The position numbers and the translations under genes are program-made. This document shows positions 1 through 7,884 of a stretch of 64,000 nucleotides of DNA, in pieces. The stretch is from Sphingobacteriales bacterium (GTDB lineage Bacteria > Bacteroidota > Bacteroidia > Chitinophagales > Chitinophagaceae). The stretch covers positions 1 through 64,000 of the forward strand of contig SEFT01000005.1 in assembly GCA_004144175.1 (NCBI GenBank). The letters are read 5' to 3'. Under the pieces are notes generated by a model. It worked only from the letters and a program-made list of their open reading frames with translations. It did not search any database and was not told the origin of the DNA. Position 1 is the stretch's first letter, and every line of letters begins with the position of its first letter.

Positions 1-252
1 AAAGATGGCAAAGGCGGTGTAAGGCTGTACCCGAACCCAAACAGAGGTAGCTTTACAGTAGCAGGCATCACTTCACCAGAGGTGCATGTAGAGATCATCA
101 ATGCAGTAGGCCAGGTGGTATACAGAGACCATGCAAGCCAACTAGCAGGTGAACTGACCATCAAAGCGCAACTAGCACAGGGCATCTACCTGATAAAACT
201 ACAAGAGAATAACAACCAGAAACAAACACTCAAGTTTACCATAACAGAGTAA
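1..252 (+). CDS. C-terminal fragment of a T9SS-exported protein (5' end outside window)
   Basis: The first 83 codons are open in frame 1 and end at a TAA at 250-252. The translation contains LYPNPNRGSFTV followed by VEIINAVGQVVY and GIYLIKLQ, the layout of a type A T9SS C-terminal sorting domain (Por_Secre_tail, about 80 residues). Such domains direct export through the outer membrane by the Por machinery and are then cleaved. Nothing of the mature protein is in the window, so its activity cannot be named. A strong hairpin follows the stop. Confidence 0.85.
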   Translation, partial: KDGKGGVRLYPNPNRGSFTVAGITSPEVHVEIINAVGQVVYRDHASQLAGELTIKAQLAQGIYLIKLQENNNQKQTLKFTITE

Positions 253-267
253 ACAGCGATATACACA

Positions 268-303
268 AAAGCTAACGGGTCCCGTTTGGGACCCGTTAGC
301 TTT
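268..303. terminator. Bidirectional Rho-independent terminator
   Basis: A perfect 13-bp stem (271-283 with 288-300) with loop GTTT is flanked by an A-run on the left and a T-run on the right. It lies between the convergent T9SS cargo gene and the ABC-F gene, so it can end transcripts from both sides. Confidence 0.85.
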
Positions 304-331
304 ATAAAGAGTGTTGAAAAAATATCGATAG

Positions 332-1963
332 TTAAGAAACAGCCTGTCCGTACATCTCAGCGCGCAATGTCTTCACTCTTCCATCATTCAAATAATCATC
401 AAAGTTCATCTCGCGATCTATGAGGCCGTTGGGTGTTATTTCCAGCACGCGGTCTGAAACGGTTTGTGCCAGCTCATGGTCACGCGTGGTAAACAGGATA
501 GTGCCTTTGAAATCCTTCATACCATTGTTGAGCGCTGTAATGCTTTCCAGATCCAGGTGGTTGGTAGGCTCATCAAACAGCAGTACGTTTCCTTTCAGCA
601 TCATCATACGGCTTATCATACAACGCATCTTTTCACCACCGCTCAATACCGTACATTTTTTCAGCGTTTCTTCGCCCGAGAACAGCATACGGCCCAAGAA
701 CCCGCGGATAAAAGTTTCATCTTTCTCTTCGGAGTACTGACGCAACCAGTCGATCAGGTTCAGGTCTTTGCCTTCAAAGTATTCGGTATTATCAGCAGGC
801 AGGTAGGTAGATGTAATCGTTACGCCCCATTTGTAGCTACCTTGGAAGTCTGTATCCTCACCGGCAAGTATCTTATAGAATGCTGTTGTAGCCAGGCCGT
901 TCTCTGAAAGTATAGCGATCTTTTGTCCACGTTTTACATCGAAGCTGATGTCTTTAAACATTACTTCGCCATTCTGCGTTTTGCCAAGACCTTTTACTTC
1001 CAATATCTGATCACCGGCATCGCGCACCTGGTTGTTGAACAGGATGGCAGGATACTTACGGTTTGACGGCTTCATGTCATCCAGCTTTATCTTATCAAGC
1101 GCTTTTTTACGGCTGGTTGCCTGCTTCGATTTAGAGGCGTTGGCCGAGAAACGGGCGATGAAGTCCTGAAGTTCTTTGATCTTATCCTCAGCCTTGCGGT
1201 TCTGATCAGAACGCTGCTTTAACAGGAGTTGGCTCGACTCATACCAGAAAGTATAGTTACCTGTAAAAATGGAAATCTTACCAAAGTCGATATCTGCAAC
1301 GTGGGTACAAACAGTATCGAGGAAGTGACGGTCGTGCGATACAACCAATACGATCTTGTCATAATCGGCCAGGAAGTTCTCCAGCCAGGTGATCGTCTCC
1401 AGATCCAGGTCGTTGGTAGGCTCATCCAGCAGCAGGATGTCAGGATTGCCAAACAGCGCTTGTGCCAATAAGACACGTACTTTTTGGTTACCATCCAGCT
1501 CTTTCAATTGTTTGCTATGCAGGTTTTCCTTGATGCCAAGGTTGCTCAGCAGGGTTGCCGCATCGCTTTCGGCATTCCAGCCATCCATTTCGCCAAACAG
1601 ACCTTCCAGTTCTCCGGCTTTAATGCCATCTTCTTCTGTAAAGTCTTCTTTAGCATAGATAGCATCCTTATCCTTCATTATCTGGTAAAGCTTGCCATTA
1701 CCCATGATCACCGTTTCCAGCACAGGGAATTCGTCAAACTCATAGTGGTTCTGCTTCAGCACGCTCATGCGCTGATCTTTGGATATCTCTACCCGACCGG
1801 TAGAAGGGTCTATCTCGCCGGAAAGTATTTTCATGAAAGTAGACTTACCCGCACCATTCGCACCTATGATACCGTAGCAGTTGCCTTCGGTAAACCTGAT
1901 ATTAACATCCTCAAACAATATGCGCTTGCCATAGCGAAGCGATAAATTAGAAACTGAGATCAT
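332..1963 (-). CDS. ABC-F family ATPase, YbiT-like, with degenerate second ATP site
   Basis: ABC-F proteins are soluble tandem ATPases that act on the ribosome (translation factors or antibiotic-protection proteins); no membrane segment is present. At 543 aa it has the YbiT length. Domain 1 has Walker A GANGAGKS (34-41), a weak signature (LDGNQK near 157-161, as in YbiT) and Walker B LLLDEPTNDLD. The inter-domain linker carries RFSANASKSKQATSR, typical of this subfamily. Domain 2 keeps LSGGEK and LLFDEPTNHLD, but its Walker A reads SENGLATT (353-360), losing the glycine and catalytic lysine, and its H-switch reads TTRDH instead of SHDR. A -7 element lies at 2032-2039. The family is certain; the exact ribosomal role is not. 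Confidence 0.93.
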   Translation of the reverse strand: MISVSNLSLRYGKRILFEDVNIRFTEGNCYGIIGANGAGKSTFMKILSGEIDPSTGRVEISKDQRMSVLKQNHYEFDEFPVLETVIMGNGKLYQIMKDKDAIYAKEDFTEEDGIKAGELEGLFGEMDGWNAESDAATLLSNLGIKENLHSKQLKELDGNQKVRVLLAQALFGNPDILLLDEPTNDLDLETITWLENFLADYDKIVLVVSHDRHFLDTVCTHVADIDFGKISIFTGNYTFWYESSQLLLKQRSDQNRKAEDKIKELQDFIARFSANASKSKQATSRKKALDKIKLDDMKPSNRKYPAILFNNQVRDAGDQILEVKGLGKTQNGEVMFKDISFDVKRGQKIAILSENGLATTAFYKILAGEDTDFQGSYKWGVTITSTYLPADNTEYFEGKDLNLIDWLRQYSEEKDETFIRGFLGRMLFSGEETLKKCTVLSGGEKMRCMISRMMMLKGNVLLFDEPTNHLDLESITALNNGMKDFKGTILFTTRDHELAQTVSDRVLEITPNGLIDREMNFDDYLNDGRVKTLRAEMYGQAVS

Positions 1964-2031
1964 CTTATTAGTAGAAATTCAACGTAAAAAAAACGCTCAA
2001 AATCATGACACAAGCCTTGTTTTTGAGGCTG

Positions 2032-2039
2032 CAAAGGTA
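2032..2039 (-). promoter_or_regulatory. Bacteroidota -7 promoter element for the ABC-F gene
   Basis: On the minus strand this reads TACCTTTG, an exact match to TAnnTTTG, about 70 bases upstream of the ABC-F start. No clear -33 TTTG is visible. Confidence 0.6.
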
Positions 2040-2095
2040 CAAAAATAACTTCGGATGAAGCGTATTAATATGGATTGTGTGTATGCGAGTATGGG

Positions 2096-2611
2096 CTAAA
2101 CTGTATAAACCACAGTAGTAAATTCAAATATGTGACTACCAGCGTATTGCAGTATTTTTTGCATTGTTGTATTGTGGATCTCCCTGAACTTTTCGTCTAG
2201 TATCTCAAATTCCTTGAACTCCTCGTATAATGCTGCAAATTCCTTTACGGTTGTTTGCTTGTCCAGCAGTTCACGATTGAGTACATATACTTTCAGCACA
2301 TCATCAATCAATTTGGCCATCTCCGGATCGCCTATGTTTTGCAGCCACTCAGGCATGGGCGGCAGCAAAGCAATGTAGCCATTTTGGATAAGCTGTATAA
2401 ACCCGCCCTGCATCACCTGCATCCACACATAGTCGAAAGAAAGTAGCAGTTGCTGCCCTTGCGACAGGTCATCCAAAAAATTGAAATCCTGCCGTCTGTA
2501 AAGCTCTTCGTGCAGCGGTTGCACCAGCAGGTCGTACAACGCAGCGTCGTTTTCGCGGGCTTTTTCAATGGCCTCCTGGTTTATATGCGGTAAAAATTTG
2601 CTGCTGCTCAT
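2096..2611 (-). CDS. DUF4375 (DMP19-like) protein
   Basis: A 171-aa acidic, soluble protein without a signal peptide. The core (LSFDYVWMQVMQGGFIQLIQNG, read in two halves around residues 56-78) resembles the DUF4375 signature in which a helix ending in GGF is followed by an aromatic or asparagine-rich turn. The founding family member, Neisseria DMP19, is a DNA-mimic protein that sequesters a repressor; whether this one does is unknown. It is divergent from the methyltransferase at 2644, and a -7-like TACCTTTA lies on the minus strand at 2637-2644, overlapping that gene's start. Family assignment is by eye. Confidence 0.6.
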   Translation of the reverse strand: MSSSKFLPHINQEAIEKARENDAALYDLLVQPLHEELYRRQDFNFLDDLSQGQQLLLSFDYVWMQVMQGGFIQLIQNGYIALLPPMPEWLQNIGDPEMAKLIDDVLKVYVLNRELLDKQTTVKEFAALYEEFKEFEILDEKFREIHNTTMQKILQYAGSHIFEFTTVVYTV

Positions 2612-2628
2612 CCTTGTACGATAATGGG

Positions 2629-2636
2629 TAGATTTG
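2629..2636 (+). promoter_or_regulatory. -7 element giving a near-leaderless methyltransferase transcript
   Basis: TAGATTTG matches TAnnTTTG exactly and ends 7 bases before the ATG at 2644. With transcription usually starting 5-8 bases after the element, the mRNA would have essentially no leader. Confidence 0.55.
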
Positions 2637-2643
2637 TAAAGGT

Positions 2644-3393
2644 ATGAAAGAAGTAAAAGACATTTTTTCTAAACAATCGGAAGGTTATGCCAGCTACAGG
2701 CCTGTGGCGCCCGATGCTTTACTTGAGTTTGTCTACAGCAAAGTAGCTCATTTTGGCACTGCCTGGGACTGCGGTACAGGTAATGGTCAGATAGCTGCGC
2801 GTTTAAGCGAAAGATTTGAACAAGTGTACGCTACTGACATCAGCGAGCAACAACTTGAAAAAGCCGCTAAAAGAGAAAATATCATTTACAAAAAAGAGCG
2901 TTCAGAGCATACGGGCTTTGACGATGACACATTCGACCTGATAACTGCTGCACAGGCAATACATTGGTTTGACTTCGATGCTTATTATGCCGAAGTAAGA
3001 CGCGTAGGGAAAAACGGAGCGGTCATTGCTGTCTGGACCTATTATACGCCACGCATATCAGAAGGAGTAGATAAAATAGTGGACAATTTCTACTTTAATA
3101 CCATTGGCAACTACTGGGACAAAGAGCGCCGTTACATCGATGAACGTTATCAAACCATTCCATTTCCCTTTGAAGAGTTTGAGGTGCCGGAGTTCCATAT
3201 ACACGCACAATGGACAGCTGAACAAATACTAGGCTATCTCAGCACATGGTCATCAGTACAGCATTACATGGCCAAACACGATGAAAATCCTGTACTGCAA
3301 ATAAAAGATGCTATAGAAAACGAATGGGAAAATGACACCTTAAAAGATGTCATTTTCCCAATGTATATGCGGATAGGTACTATTGAAAAGTAA
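2644..3393 (+). CDS. Class I SAM-dependent methyltransferase
   Basis: A 249-aa soluble protein. Motif I of the Rossmann methyltransferase fold is WDCGTGNGQIAARL (around 40-53), followed by an acidic strand end VYATDIS and motif post-II FDLITAAQAIHWFD, the pattern of Methyltransf_11 proteins. The AQAIHWF signature is common in small-molecule and lipid methyltransferases of the yeast CRG1/TMT1 type, where the substrate is often a trans-aconitate-like or lipid acid; the substrate here cannot be read. The last 70 bases contain a perfect 13-bp inverted repeat (3325-3360). Only 3 bases separate its stop from the convergent lipoprotein gene. Confidence 0.85.
   Translation: MKEVKDIFSKQSEGYASYRPVAPDALLEFVYSKVAHFGTAWDCGTGNGQIAARLSERFEQVYATDISEQQLEKAAKRENIIYKKERSEHTGFDDDTFDLITAAQAIHWFDFDAYYAEVRRVGKNGAVIAVWTYYTPRISEGVDKIVDNFYFNTIGNYWDKERRYIDERYQTIPFPFEEFEVPEFHIHAQWTAEQILGYLSTWSSVQHYMAKHDENPVLQIKDAIENEWENDTLKDVIFPMYMRIGTIEK
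3325..3360. repeat. Perfect 13-bp inverted repeat at the 3' end of the methyltransferase gene
   Basis: TGGGAAAATGACA (3325-3337) is mirrored exactly at 3348-3360 with a 10-base loop. It lies within the coding sequence, about 30 bases before the stop of a convergent gene pair. It could act as a transcript end or stability hairpin; no T-run follows. Confidence 0.6.
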
Positions 3394-3396
3394 TCC

Positions 3397-4056
3397 TTAA
3401 CCCTTCTTTTTTACATTACCCGACCCAGACACATCAACATCCGTTGTCGGATTACCCCAATAGCTCACGTTACCCGAGCCGCTGATCTTTACCGATAGGT
3501 GTTTGGTAACCGTCATATCAATATTACCCGAGCCTGATATCTCTGCGCGGCCATTTTCGCAGGTGGTCGATGCTGCTTTTATATCTCCTGAGCCATTCAC
3601 ATAGGCTTTCAGGGTGGTAAATTTGCTGTTGTTTACCGTTAATTCGCCCGAGCCGTTGATATGCCCTTCAAATGAGCTACCGTCAAATCCGCTGCCAATT
3701 GTCGTATTGCCGGAGCCATTTACATTGTAATACTCAATATTAGGGGTATGTACTTCGACGGTGACATTATTGTTGCGTACACTAATGTACTGGTCATCGA
3801 ATTCCAGTGTCAGTTTATTGCCATTCACTTTCGTCTCAAACGCAGGGACCAGGTTCTGATAACCCGTTACAATAACTTTATATGCAGAATCTTTAACAAC
3901 CGTAATGTTGGTACTGCCATTTGCTTCTACACGCGTAAAGTTGCTCAGGCTTCTGGTATCGCTTATTACAGAGCCTTCTCCCCTTAGCCTGCTTTTGCTG
4001 CAAGATGTAGCTGTTATTAATAGAGCGCCCGCCAGAAGTAGTGTTGCTGATTTCAT
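3397..4056 (-). CDS. DUF2807 (head GIN domain) lipoprotein
   Basis: 219 aa with an N-terminal lipoprotein signal: positive MK, a hydrophobic stretch, then lipobox ITATSC (Cys 19). The mature part is repetitive beta-strand sequence with recurring NGSG and SGSGN turns (for example HINGSGELTVNNS, SGSGNIDMTV, SGSGNVSYWG), which is the parallel beta-helix pattern of DUF2807, sometimes called putative auto-transporter adhesin. Such proteins are common in Bacteroidota, anchored in a membrane and of unknown function. The start ATG follows closely on an A/T-rich leader. Confidence 0.85.
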   Translation of the reverse strand: MKSATLLLAGALLITATSCSKSRLRGEGSVISDTRSLSNFTRVEANGSTNITVVKDSAYKVIVTGYQNLVPAFETKVNGNKLTLEFDDQYISVRNNNVTVEVHTPNIEYYNVNGSGNTTIGSGFDGSSFEGHINGSGELTVNNSKFTTLKAYVNGSGDIKAASTTCENGRAEISGSGNIDMTVTKHLSVKISGSGNVSYWGNPTTDVDVSGSGNVKKKG

Positions 4057-4226
4057 TTTATCTATGTTTTATTAGTTTTTAACTGCGTTGTAATAGTATA
4101 ACAACACAGAAAGAATATACCCCTACTCCACTTTCAAATTTTTTTTCAGCCCATTTCATTTAGCCCGGAGGTAACAACTTGCCTCCACGCATCGCTACTT
4201 GCTTTAAGTTTTGTAATTTTCGCCCC

Positions 4227-5258
4227 ATGGAAAAGAAAGAAAGGCTACCTGTATATTATAGCGAGTACCTGCAACTGGACAAAATCCTGGAAGCTCAATT
4301 CCCTGAAAGCGGAAAAGAAGGACTGAAAGCAGATGATGAAATGTTATTCATCATCATCCACCAAACCTACGAGCTTTGGTTCAAGCAGATATTGCATGAA
4401 CTGGACATCATTCGCGAAATATTCCGCCAGCCAAACATACCTAACAACTCTCCTGATATATATAACTCCGTACACCGTATAAAACGCGTGAGCCGCATAC
4501 TGGATGTAGCGGTCATGCAGATGAGCGTACTGGAGACAATGACGCCACTGGATTTCCTGGACTTCCGCGATCTGCTGAGGCCAGCTTCGGGATTTCAGAG
4601 CATCCAGTTCAAAATGATCGAAGCGGCTTTGGGCCTTGGCTACGATCAGCGTCATGGCAAGGCATATTACCTGTCGCAACTGAATGAGAAGGACATTGCG
4701 CGTGTGAAGAAGGCGGAGTCGGATGAATCGCTTATCGTACTCATCAACCGCTGGCTGGAGCGTATGCCTTTCTGTAAAGAGAAACGTTACTGGCAGGAAA
4801 ACGATGGTAGCGAGTACTGGAAACAATACCGTCAGGCTTATGCCAATAGCCTGTCAGAAACAGAGCAGGCAAACCTGAAATTATTCGATACGCTATTCAT
4901 GGGCGAAGGGGGCTATCCCGAAGGAAGACGCTTTAGTGCCGATGCCAATAAGAGCGCGTTGTTCATTATGGTGTACCGCGATTACCCACTGCTACATCTG
5001 CCGTACGAGTTGGTAAGCAGCCTGCTGGAGATCGACGAACTGCTATCTATGTGGCGCCACAGGCATATACATATGGTGCAGCGTACCATCGGTAAGCGTG
5101 TAGGTACGGGCGGCAGCACAGGTGCAGAATACCTGCGCGGTGCAGCTGATAGCCATTATATCTTTAAAGAACTCGCTGAGCTGACATCGTTCCTGATGCC
5201 TAGGAATGCAGTACCAAAGCTGCCGGAGCAGTTGGTAAAAGACCTGGGATATAATTAA
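4227..5258 (+). CDS. kynA: Tryptophan 2,3-dioxygenase
   Basis: Heme enzyme that opens the indole ring of L-tryptophan with O2 to give N-formylkynurenine, the first step of the kynurenine route. Family landmarks are present: DEMLFIIIHQTYELWFKQ near the N terminus, FRDLLRPASGFQS, the heme-ligand region RHRHIHMVQR, and GTGGSTGAEYLR near the C terminus. The frame is open from 4179, but I choose the ATG at 4227 (343 aa), because homologs begin just before YSEYLQLDKIL and a -7-like TAATTTTCG lies at 4214-4222, inside the longer reading. No other kynurenine-pathway gene is adjacent. A hairpin terminator follows. Confidence 0.95.
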   Translation: MEKKERLPVYYSEYLQLDKILEAQFPESGKEGLKADDEMLFIIIHQTYELWFKQILHELDIIREIFRQPNIPNNSPDIYNSVHRIKRVSRILDVAVMQMSVLETMTPLDFLDFRDLLRPASGFQSIQFKMIEAALGLGYDQRHGKAYYLSQLNEKDIARVKKAESDESLIVLINRWLERMPFCKEKRYWQENDGSEYWKQYRQAYANSLSETEQANLKLFDTLFMGEGGYPEGRRFSADANKSALFIMVYRDYPLLHLPYELVSSLLEIDELLSMWRHRHIHMVQRTIGKRVGTGGSTGAEYLRGAADSHYIFKELAELTSFLMPRNAVPKLPEQLVKDLGYN

Positions 5259-5277
5259 TGATATATACCTGAAATAG

Positions 5278-5304
5278 ATAAGGGTCGCATATTGCGACCC
5301 TTAT
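5278..5304. terminator. Bidirectional terminator between kynA and namZ
   Basis: A perfect 12-bp stem (5278-5289 with 5293-5304) with a 3-base loop sits between convergent genes. The flanking T-runs are short. Confidence 0.7.
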
Positions 5305-5325
5305 TCGTATTATAAGATATCAAGT

Positions 5326-6540
5326 TTATTCAAAGTCTGCGTACAGCAGGTATTTCTTCCTGATCTTCTTAAATGCCTGCAAGTCCTTCTCCCATGTAGC
5401 ATATATCGCATTTTCATCCATCCCTTGGGTTATCTGTTTTTTAAGTTCCCTGGTACCTGCAAGTTTGTCGAAGAATGGTGTAAAGAATCCGTCTTTATTA
5501 CCCCACCACTCGTACGCTCTTATGAGCCATACCAAGCGCACCCGGTCTCTCAACATTCTTTTCGCCTCATCGCCACCCATTGCTACCGCCTGACCGTAAC
5601 AAGCCTTATAGGCATACGGAGGATCTACCTTTGCGCCCCACACAGGCACGGGTGTAAAGTTATAGAGTGTCCTACCTTTAAAGTCGGGATGCCCCCAGTG
5701 CTGGAAAGGCGCTGTAGTACCACGGCCTACACTTACTGGTGTACCTTCAAAAAGGCATACGGTTGGGTAGCAATATATGGCCGCCATCGACCTTAGGTTA
5801 GGGGAAGGATCGTACAGCACTCGGTAAGGTGTTTTGTGGTTATAGCTTTGGCAAGGAATCACGGTCATTTTGAGCTTGTCTGTATTGGCTATCCATTTCT
5901 CTCCCACCAGCATTTTTGCATACTCACCTACAGTCATACCATATACTATAGGTACAGGCTGCATACCTACAAACGAACGCAATGAAGTATCAAGTACCGG
6001 GCCATCTACATAGTGGCCGTTAGGGTTGGGCCTGTCAAGTATTATAAGCTCTTTGTCATTTTCGATACACGCATCCATCAAATATTCCAGCGTAGATATA
6101 TAGGTGTAGAAGCGAACGCCTACATCCTGTAGGTCGTAGATAACGACATCCACATTCTTAAGGTCTTTCTTCTGTGGCTTCTTATTATTTCCGTAAAGCG
6201 ATATGATCTCGATACCTGTTTCCTTATCTTTTTCATTAGCCACAGCCTCCCCTGCTTCGGCCTTGCCACGGAAGCCATGCTCGGGTACAAATACCTTGGT
6301 GATTTTTACTTTTTGCGTCAGTAATGTATCTAACAATACCTCGCCAAAAATCCTGGATGCCTGATTGATGACAAGTGCTACTTTTTTACCTTTTAGCAAA
6401 GGGAGATACTGGTCTGTGCGGTCGGCACCTGTGATAACTGTATAGTCGTATCCGTCGTTAGAAATGGTTTGTGCAGTAGCTGTAAAACCGTTGATAGAAA
6501 ATATTAAGAGCAATAAACTATATAACAGTCGTGGCCTCAT
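5326..6540 (-). CDS. namZ: DUF1343 exo-beta-N-acetylmuramidase (NamZ, GH171 type)
   Basis: 404 aa with a Sec signal peptide ending near TATAQ (residue 24). The mature part matches DUF1343: GKKVALVINQASR, KVFVPEHGFRGKAEAGE, YDLQDVGVRFYTYISTL, LDRPNPNG and SVGRGTTAPFQ. Members of this family (NamZ of Bacillus and Tannerella) release terminal MurNAc from peptidoglycan fragments; the conserved glutamate in PEHGFRG is a likely catalytic residue. The protein would act in the periplasm in cell-wall turnover or recycling. It shares a 92-bp divergent promoter region with the FKBP gene, in which two similar 10-bp palindromes sit 20 bp apart. Confidence 0.9.
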   Translation of the reverse strand: MRPRLLYSLLLLIFSINGFTATAQTISNDGYDYTVITGADRTDQYLPLLKGKKVALVINQASRIFGEVLLDTLLTQKVKITKVFVPEHGFRGKAEAGEAVANEKDKETGIEIISLYGNNKKPQKKDLKNVDVVIYDLQDVGVRFYTYISTLEYLMDACIENDKELIILDRPNPNGHYVDGPVLDTSLRSFVGMQPVPIVYGMTVGEYAKMLVGEKWIANTDKLKMTVIPCQSYNHKTPYRVLYDPSPNLRSMAAIYCYPTVCLFEGTPVSVGRGTTAPFQHWGHPDFKGRTLYNFTPVPVWGAKVDPPYAYKACYGQAVAMGGDEAKRMLRDRVRLVWLIRAYEWWGNKDGFFTPFFDKLAGTRELKKQITQGMDENAIYATWEKDLQAFKKIRKKYLLYADFE

Positions 6541-6558
6541 TCTTATTCAAAATTTTTA

Positions 6559-6598
6559 TAAAGATAAAGTTGACTTACTACAATAAAAGTTAACTTGC
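6559..6598. promoter_or_regulatory. Divergent namZ/FKBP control region with two phased palindromes
   Basis: AAGTTGACTT (6567-6576) and AAGTTAACTT (6587-6596) are centred exactly 20 bp apart. The first abuts a minus-strand -7-like TATCTTTA (6559-6566) for namZ; the second overlaps a plus-strand TAACTTGC (6591-6598) for the FKBP gene. This looks like a dimeric repressor or activator site covering both promoters. Confidence 0.5.
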
Positions 6599-6632
6599 AC
6601 GATAATAACTCTTTTTTATTAAATAGCTAAGC

Positions 6633-7061
6633 ATGCAACAAGTTAAGAATGGCGACACCGTGCGCGTTAACTACCACGGTAAACTTACAGATGGCTCAAC
6701 ATTTGACAGCTCGGAGGGTCGTGAGCCACTGGAGTTCACAGTGGGTAATGGTCAGGTCATTAAAGGCTTTGACGATGCACTGGTTGACATGAAGGTTGGT
6801 GACAAAAAAACAGTACATATACCGGTAGACCAGGCATACGGACAACGCAGTGATGAAATGATGATGGAATACCCTAAAACTGAATTCCCTGCCGATATGA
6901 ACCCTACCCCGGGTATGGAGCTGCACATGAGCGATAACATGGGTAATGTGTTCCCTGTTGTTATTGCTGAAGTTCAGGACGAAGTGGTGATACTAGATGC
7001 AAACCATCCGCTGGCGGGTGAAGACCTGATCTTCGACATCGAACTGGTATCTATCCAATAA
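6633..7061 (+). CDS. FKBP-type peptidyl-prolyl isomerase, SlyD-like
   Basis: 142 aa, cytosolic (no signal). It speeds cis-trans isomerisation of X-Pro bonds and acts as a folding chaperone. It starts with the FKBP strand GDTVRVNYHGKLTDGSTFDSS, then FTVGNGQVIKGFDDALVDM and HIPVDQAYG, followed by an inserted IF (insert-in-flap) domain and the closing strand DLIFDIELVSIQ, the SlyD order. It lacks the His/Cys-rich metal-binding tail of E. coli SlyD. The gene is monocistronic, with a hairpin terminator straight after. Confidence 0.92.
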   Translation: MQQVKNGDTVRVNYHGKLTDGSTFDSSEGREPLEFTVGNGQVIKGFDDALVDMKVGDKKTVHIPVDQAYGQRSDEMMMEYPKTEFPADMNPTPGMELHMSDNMGNVFPVVIAEVQDEVVILDANHPLAGEDLIFDIELVSIQ

Positions 7062-7084
7062 TAAGATAAACAACTACGTTATAG

Positions 7085-7113
7085 ATGCCGGGCCAATCGC
7101 CCGGCATTTTTTT
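7085..7113 (+). terminator. Rho-independent terminator after the FKBP gene
   Basis: A perfect 9-bp GC-rich stem (7085-7093 with 7099-7107), a 5-base loop and a run of seven T at 7107-7113. Confidence 0.9.
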
Positions 7114-7138
7114 AACAACTACGATAAGGCTGAATCAT

Positions 7139-7146
7139 TACATTTG
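7139..7146 (+). promoter_or_regulatory. -7 element for exbB
   Basis: TACATTTG matches TAnnTTTG exactly, 28 bases before the ATG at 7175. It supports that start over the longer frame, which begins inside the preceding terminator. Confidence 0.6.
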
Positions 7147-7174
7147 CCGTATTGCCAATACTGAATTCCATTAC

Positions 7175-7873
7175 ATGACGTTACTTTATATACTGTTGTT
7201 GCAGGCTGATAGCATGGTAAATACTGCTGCCGCTGCCGCTACCCCTGCCGCAAAACAGGAAATATCACTACTCTATTTACTACAGGAAGGTGGCCTGCTG
7301 ATGATACCGCTGCTGCTTTGTTCTATACTACTGGTATATGTATTTGTGGAGCGACTGCTGGCTATTCGCAAGGCATCAAAAACTGACGATAGGTTTATGT
7401 CGCAGATAAGGGACCATGTTTCTGGGGGCAACCTGACAGCGGCACGCTCGCTGGCTAAAAACACCAATGGCCCAGTTGCACGAATGGTAGAGAAAGGACT
7501 GAACCGTATAGGCAAGCCGATCGATCATATCGAAAAGTCGATGGAAGCTACCGGTAAGCTGGAAGTTTACCAGATGGAAAAGAACATTTCCATACTGTCA
7601 ACCATATCGGGTATTGCTCCTATGTTTGGCTTCCTCGGTACTATCGCCGGTATGATCATCCTGTTCTTCAACATACAGCACCAGGGTTTTTCGCTGGAGA
7701 ATATTGCAGGCGGTATCTATACTAAAATGACCACATCGGCAGTCGGTTTGATCATTGGCTTGCTCGCTTATATAGCCTACAACTATCTGAACGCGCAGAT
7801 AAACAAGAACGTGAACCGCATGGAAGCCGCTTCGGTGGAGTTTTTAGACATATTGCAGGAGCCTGCCAGATAA
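7175..7873 (+). CDS. exbB: MotA/TolQ/ExbB proton channel family protein
   Basis: 232 aa from the chosen ATG at 7175; the frame is open from 7085, but that start lies within the terminator stem. Three membrane segments are visible: GGLLMIPLLLCSILLVYVFV (about 37-56 from this start), the conserved ISGIAPMFGFLGTIAGMIILF, and SAVGLIIGLLAYIAYNYL. With ExbD it forms an inner-membrane proton channel that energises TonB-dependent outer-membrane receptors or the Tol system. exbD follows after 11 bases, making an operon. Whether it serves TonB or Tol cannot be told; no tonB or tolB is adjacent. Confidence 0.9.
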   Translation: MTLLYILLLQADSMVNTAAAAATPAAKQEISLLYLLQEGGLLMIPLLLCSILLVYVFVERLLAIRKASKTDDRFMSQIRDHVSGGNLTAARSLAKNTNGPVARMVEKGLNRIGKPIDHIEKSMEATGKLEVYQMEKNISILSTISGIAPMFGFLGTIAGMIILFFNIQHQGFSLENIAGGIYTKMTTSAVGLIIGLLAYIAYNYLNAQINKNVNRMEAASVEFLDILQEPAR

Positions 7874-7884
7874 AAGCCTGAACG

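Noticed and set aside
4179-4226. A 16-codon N-terminal extension of tryptophan dioxygenase
   Set aside because: The region holds the promoter-like element, and family members begin near the later ATG at 4227.
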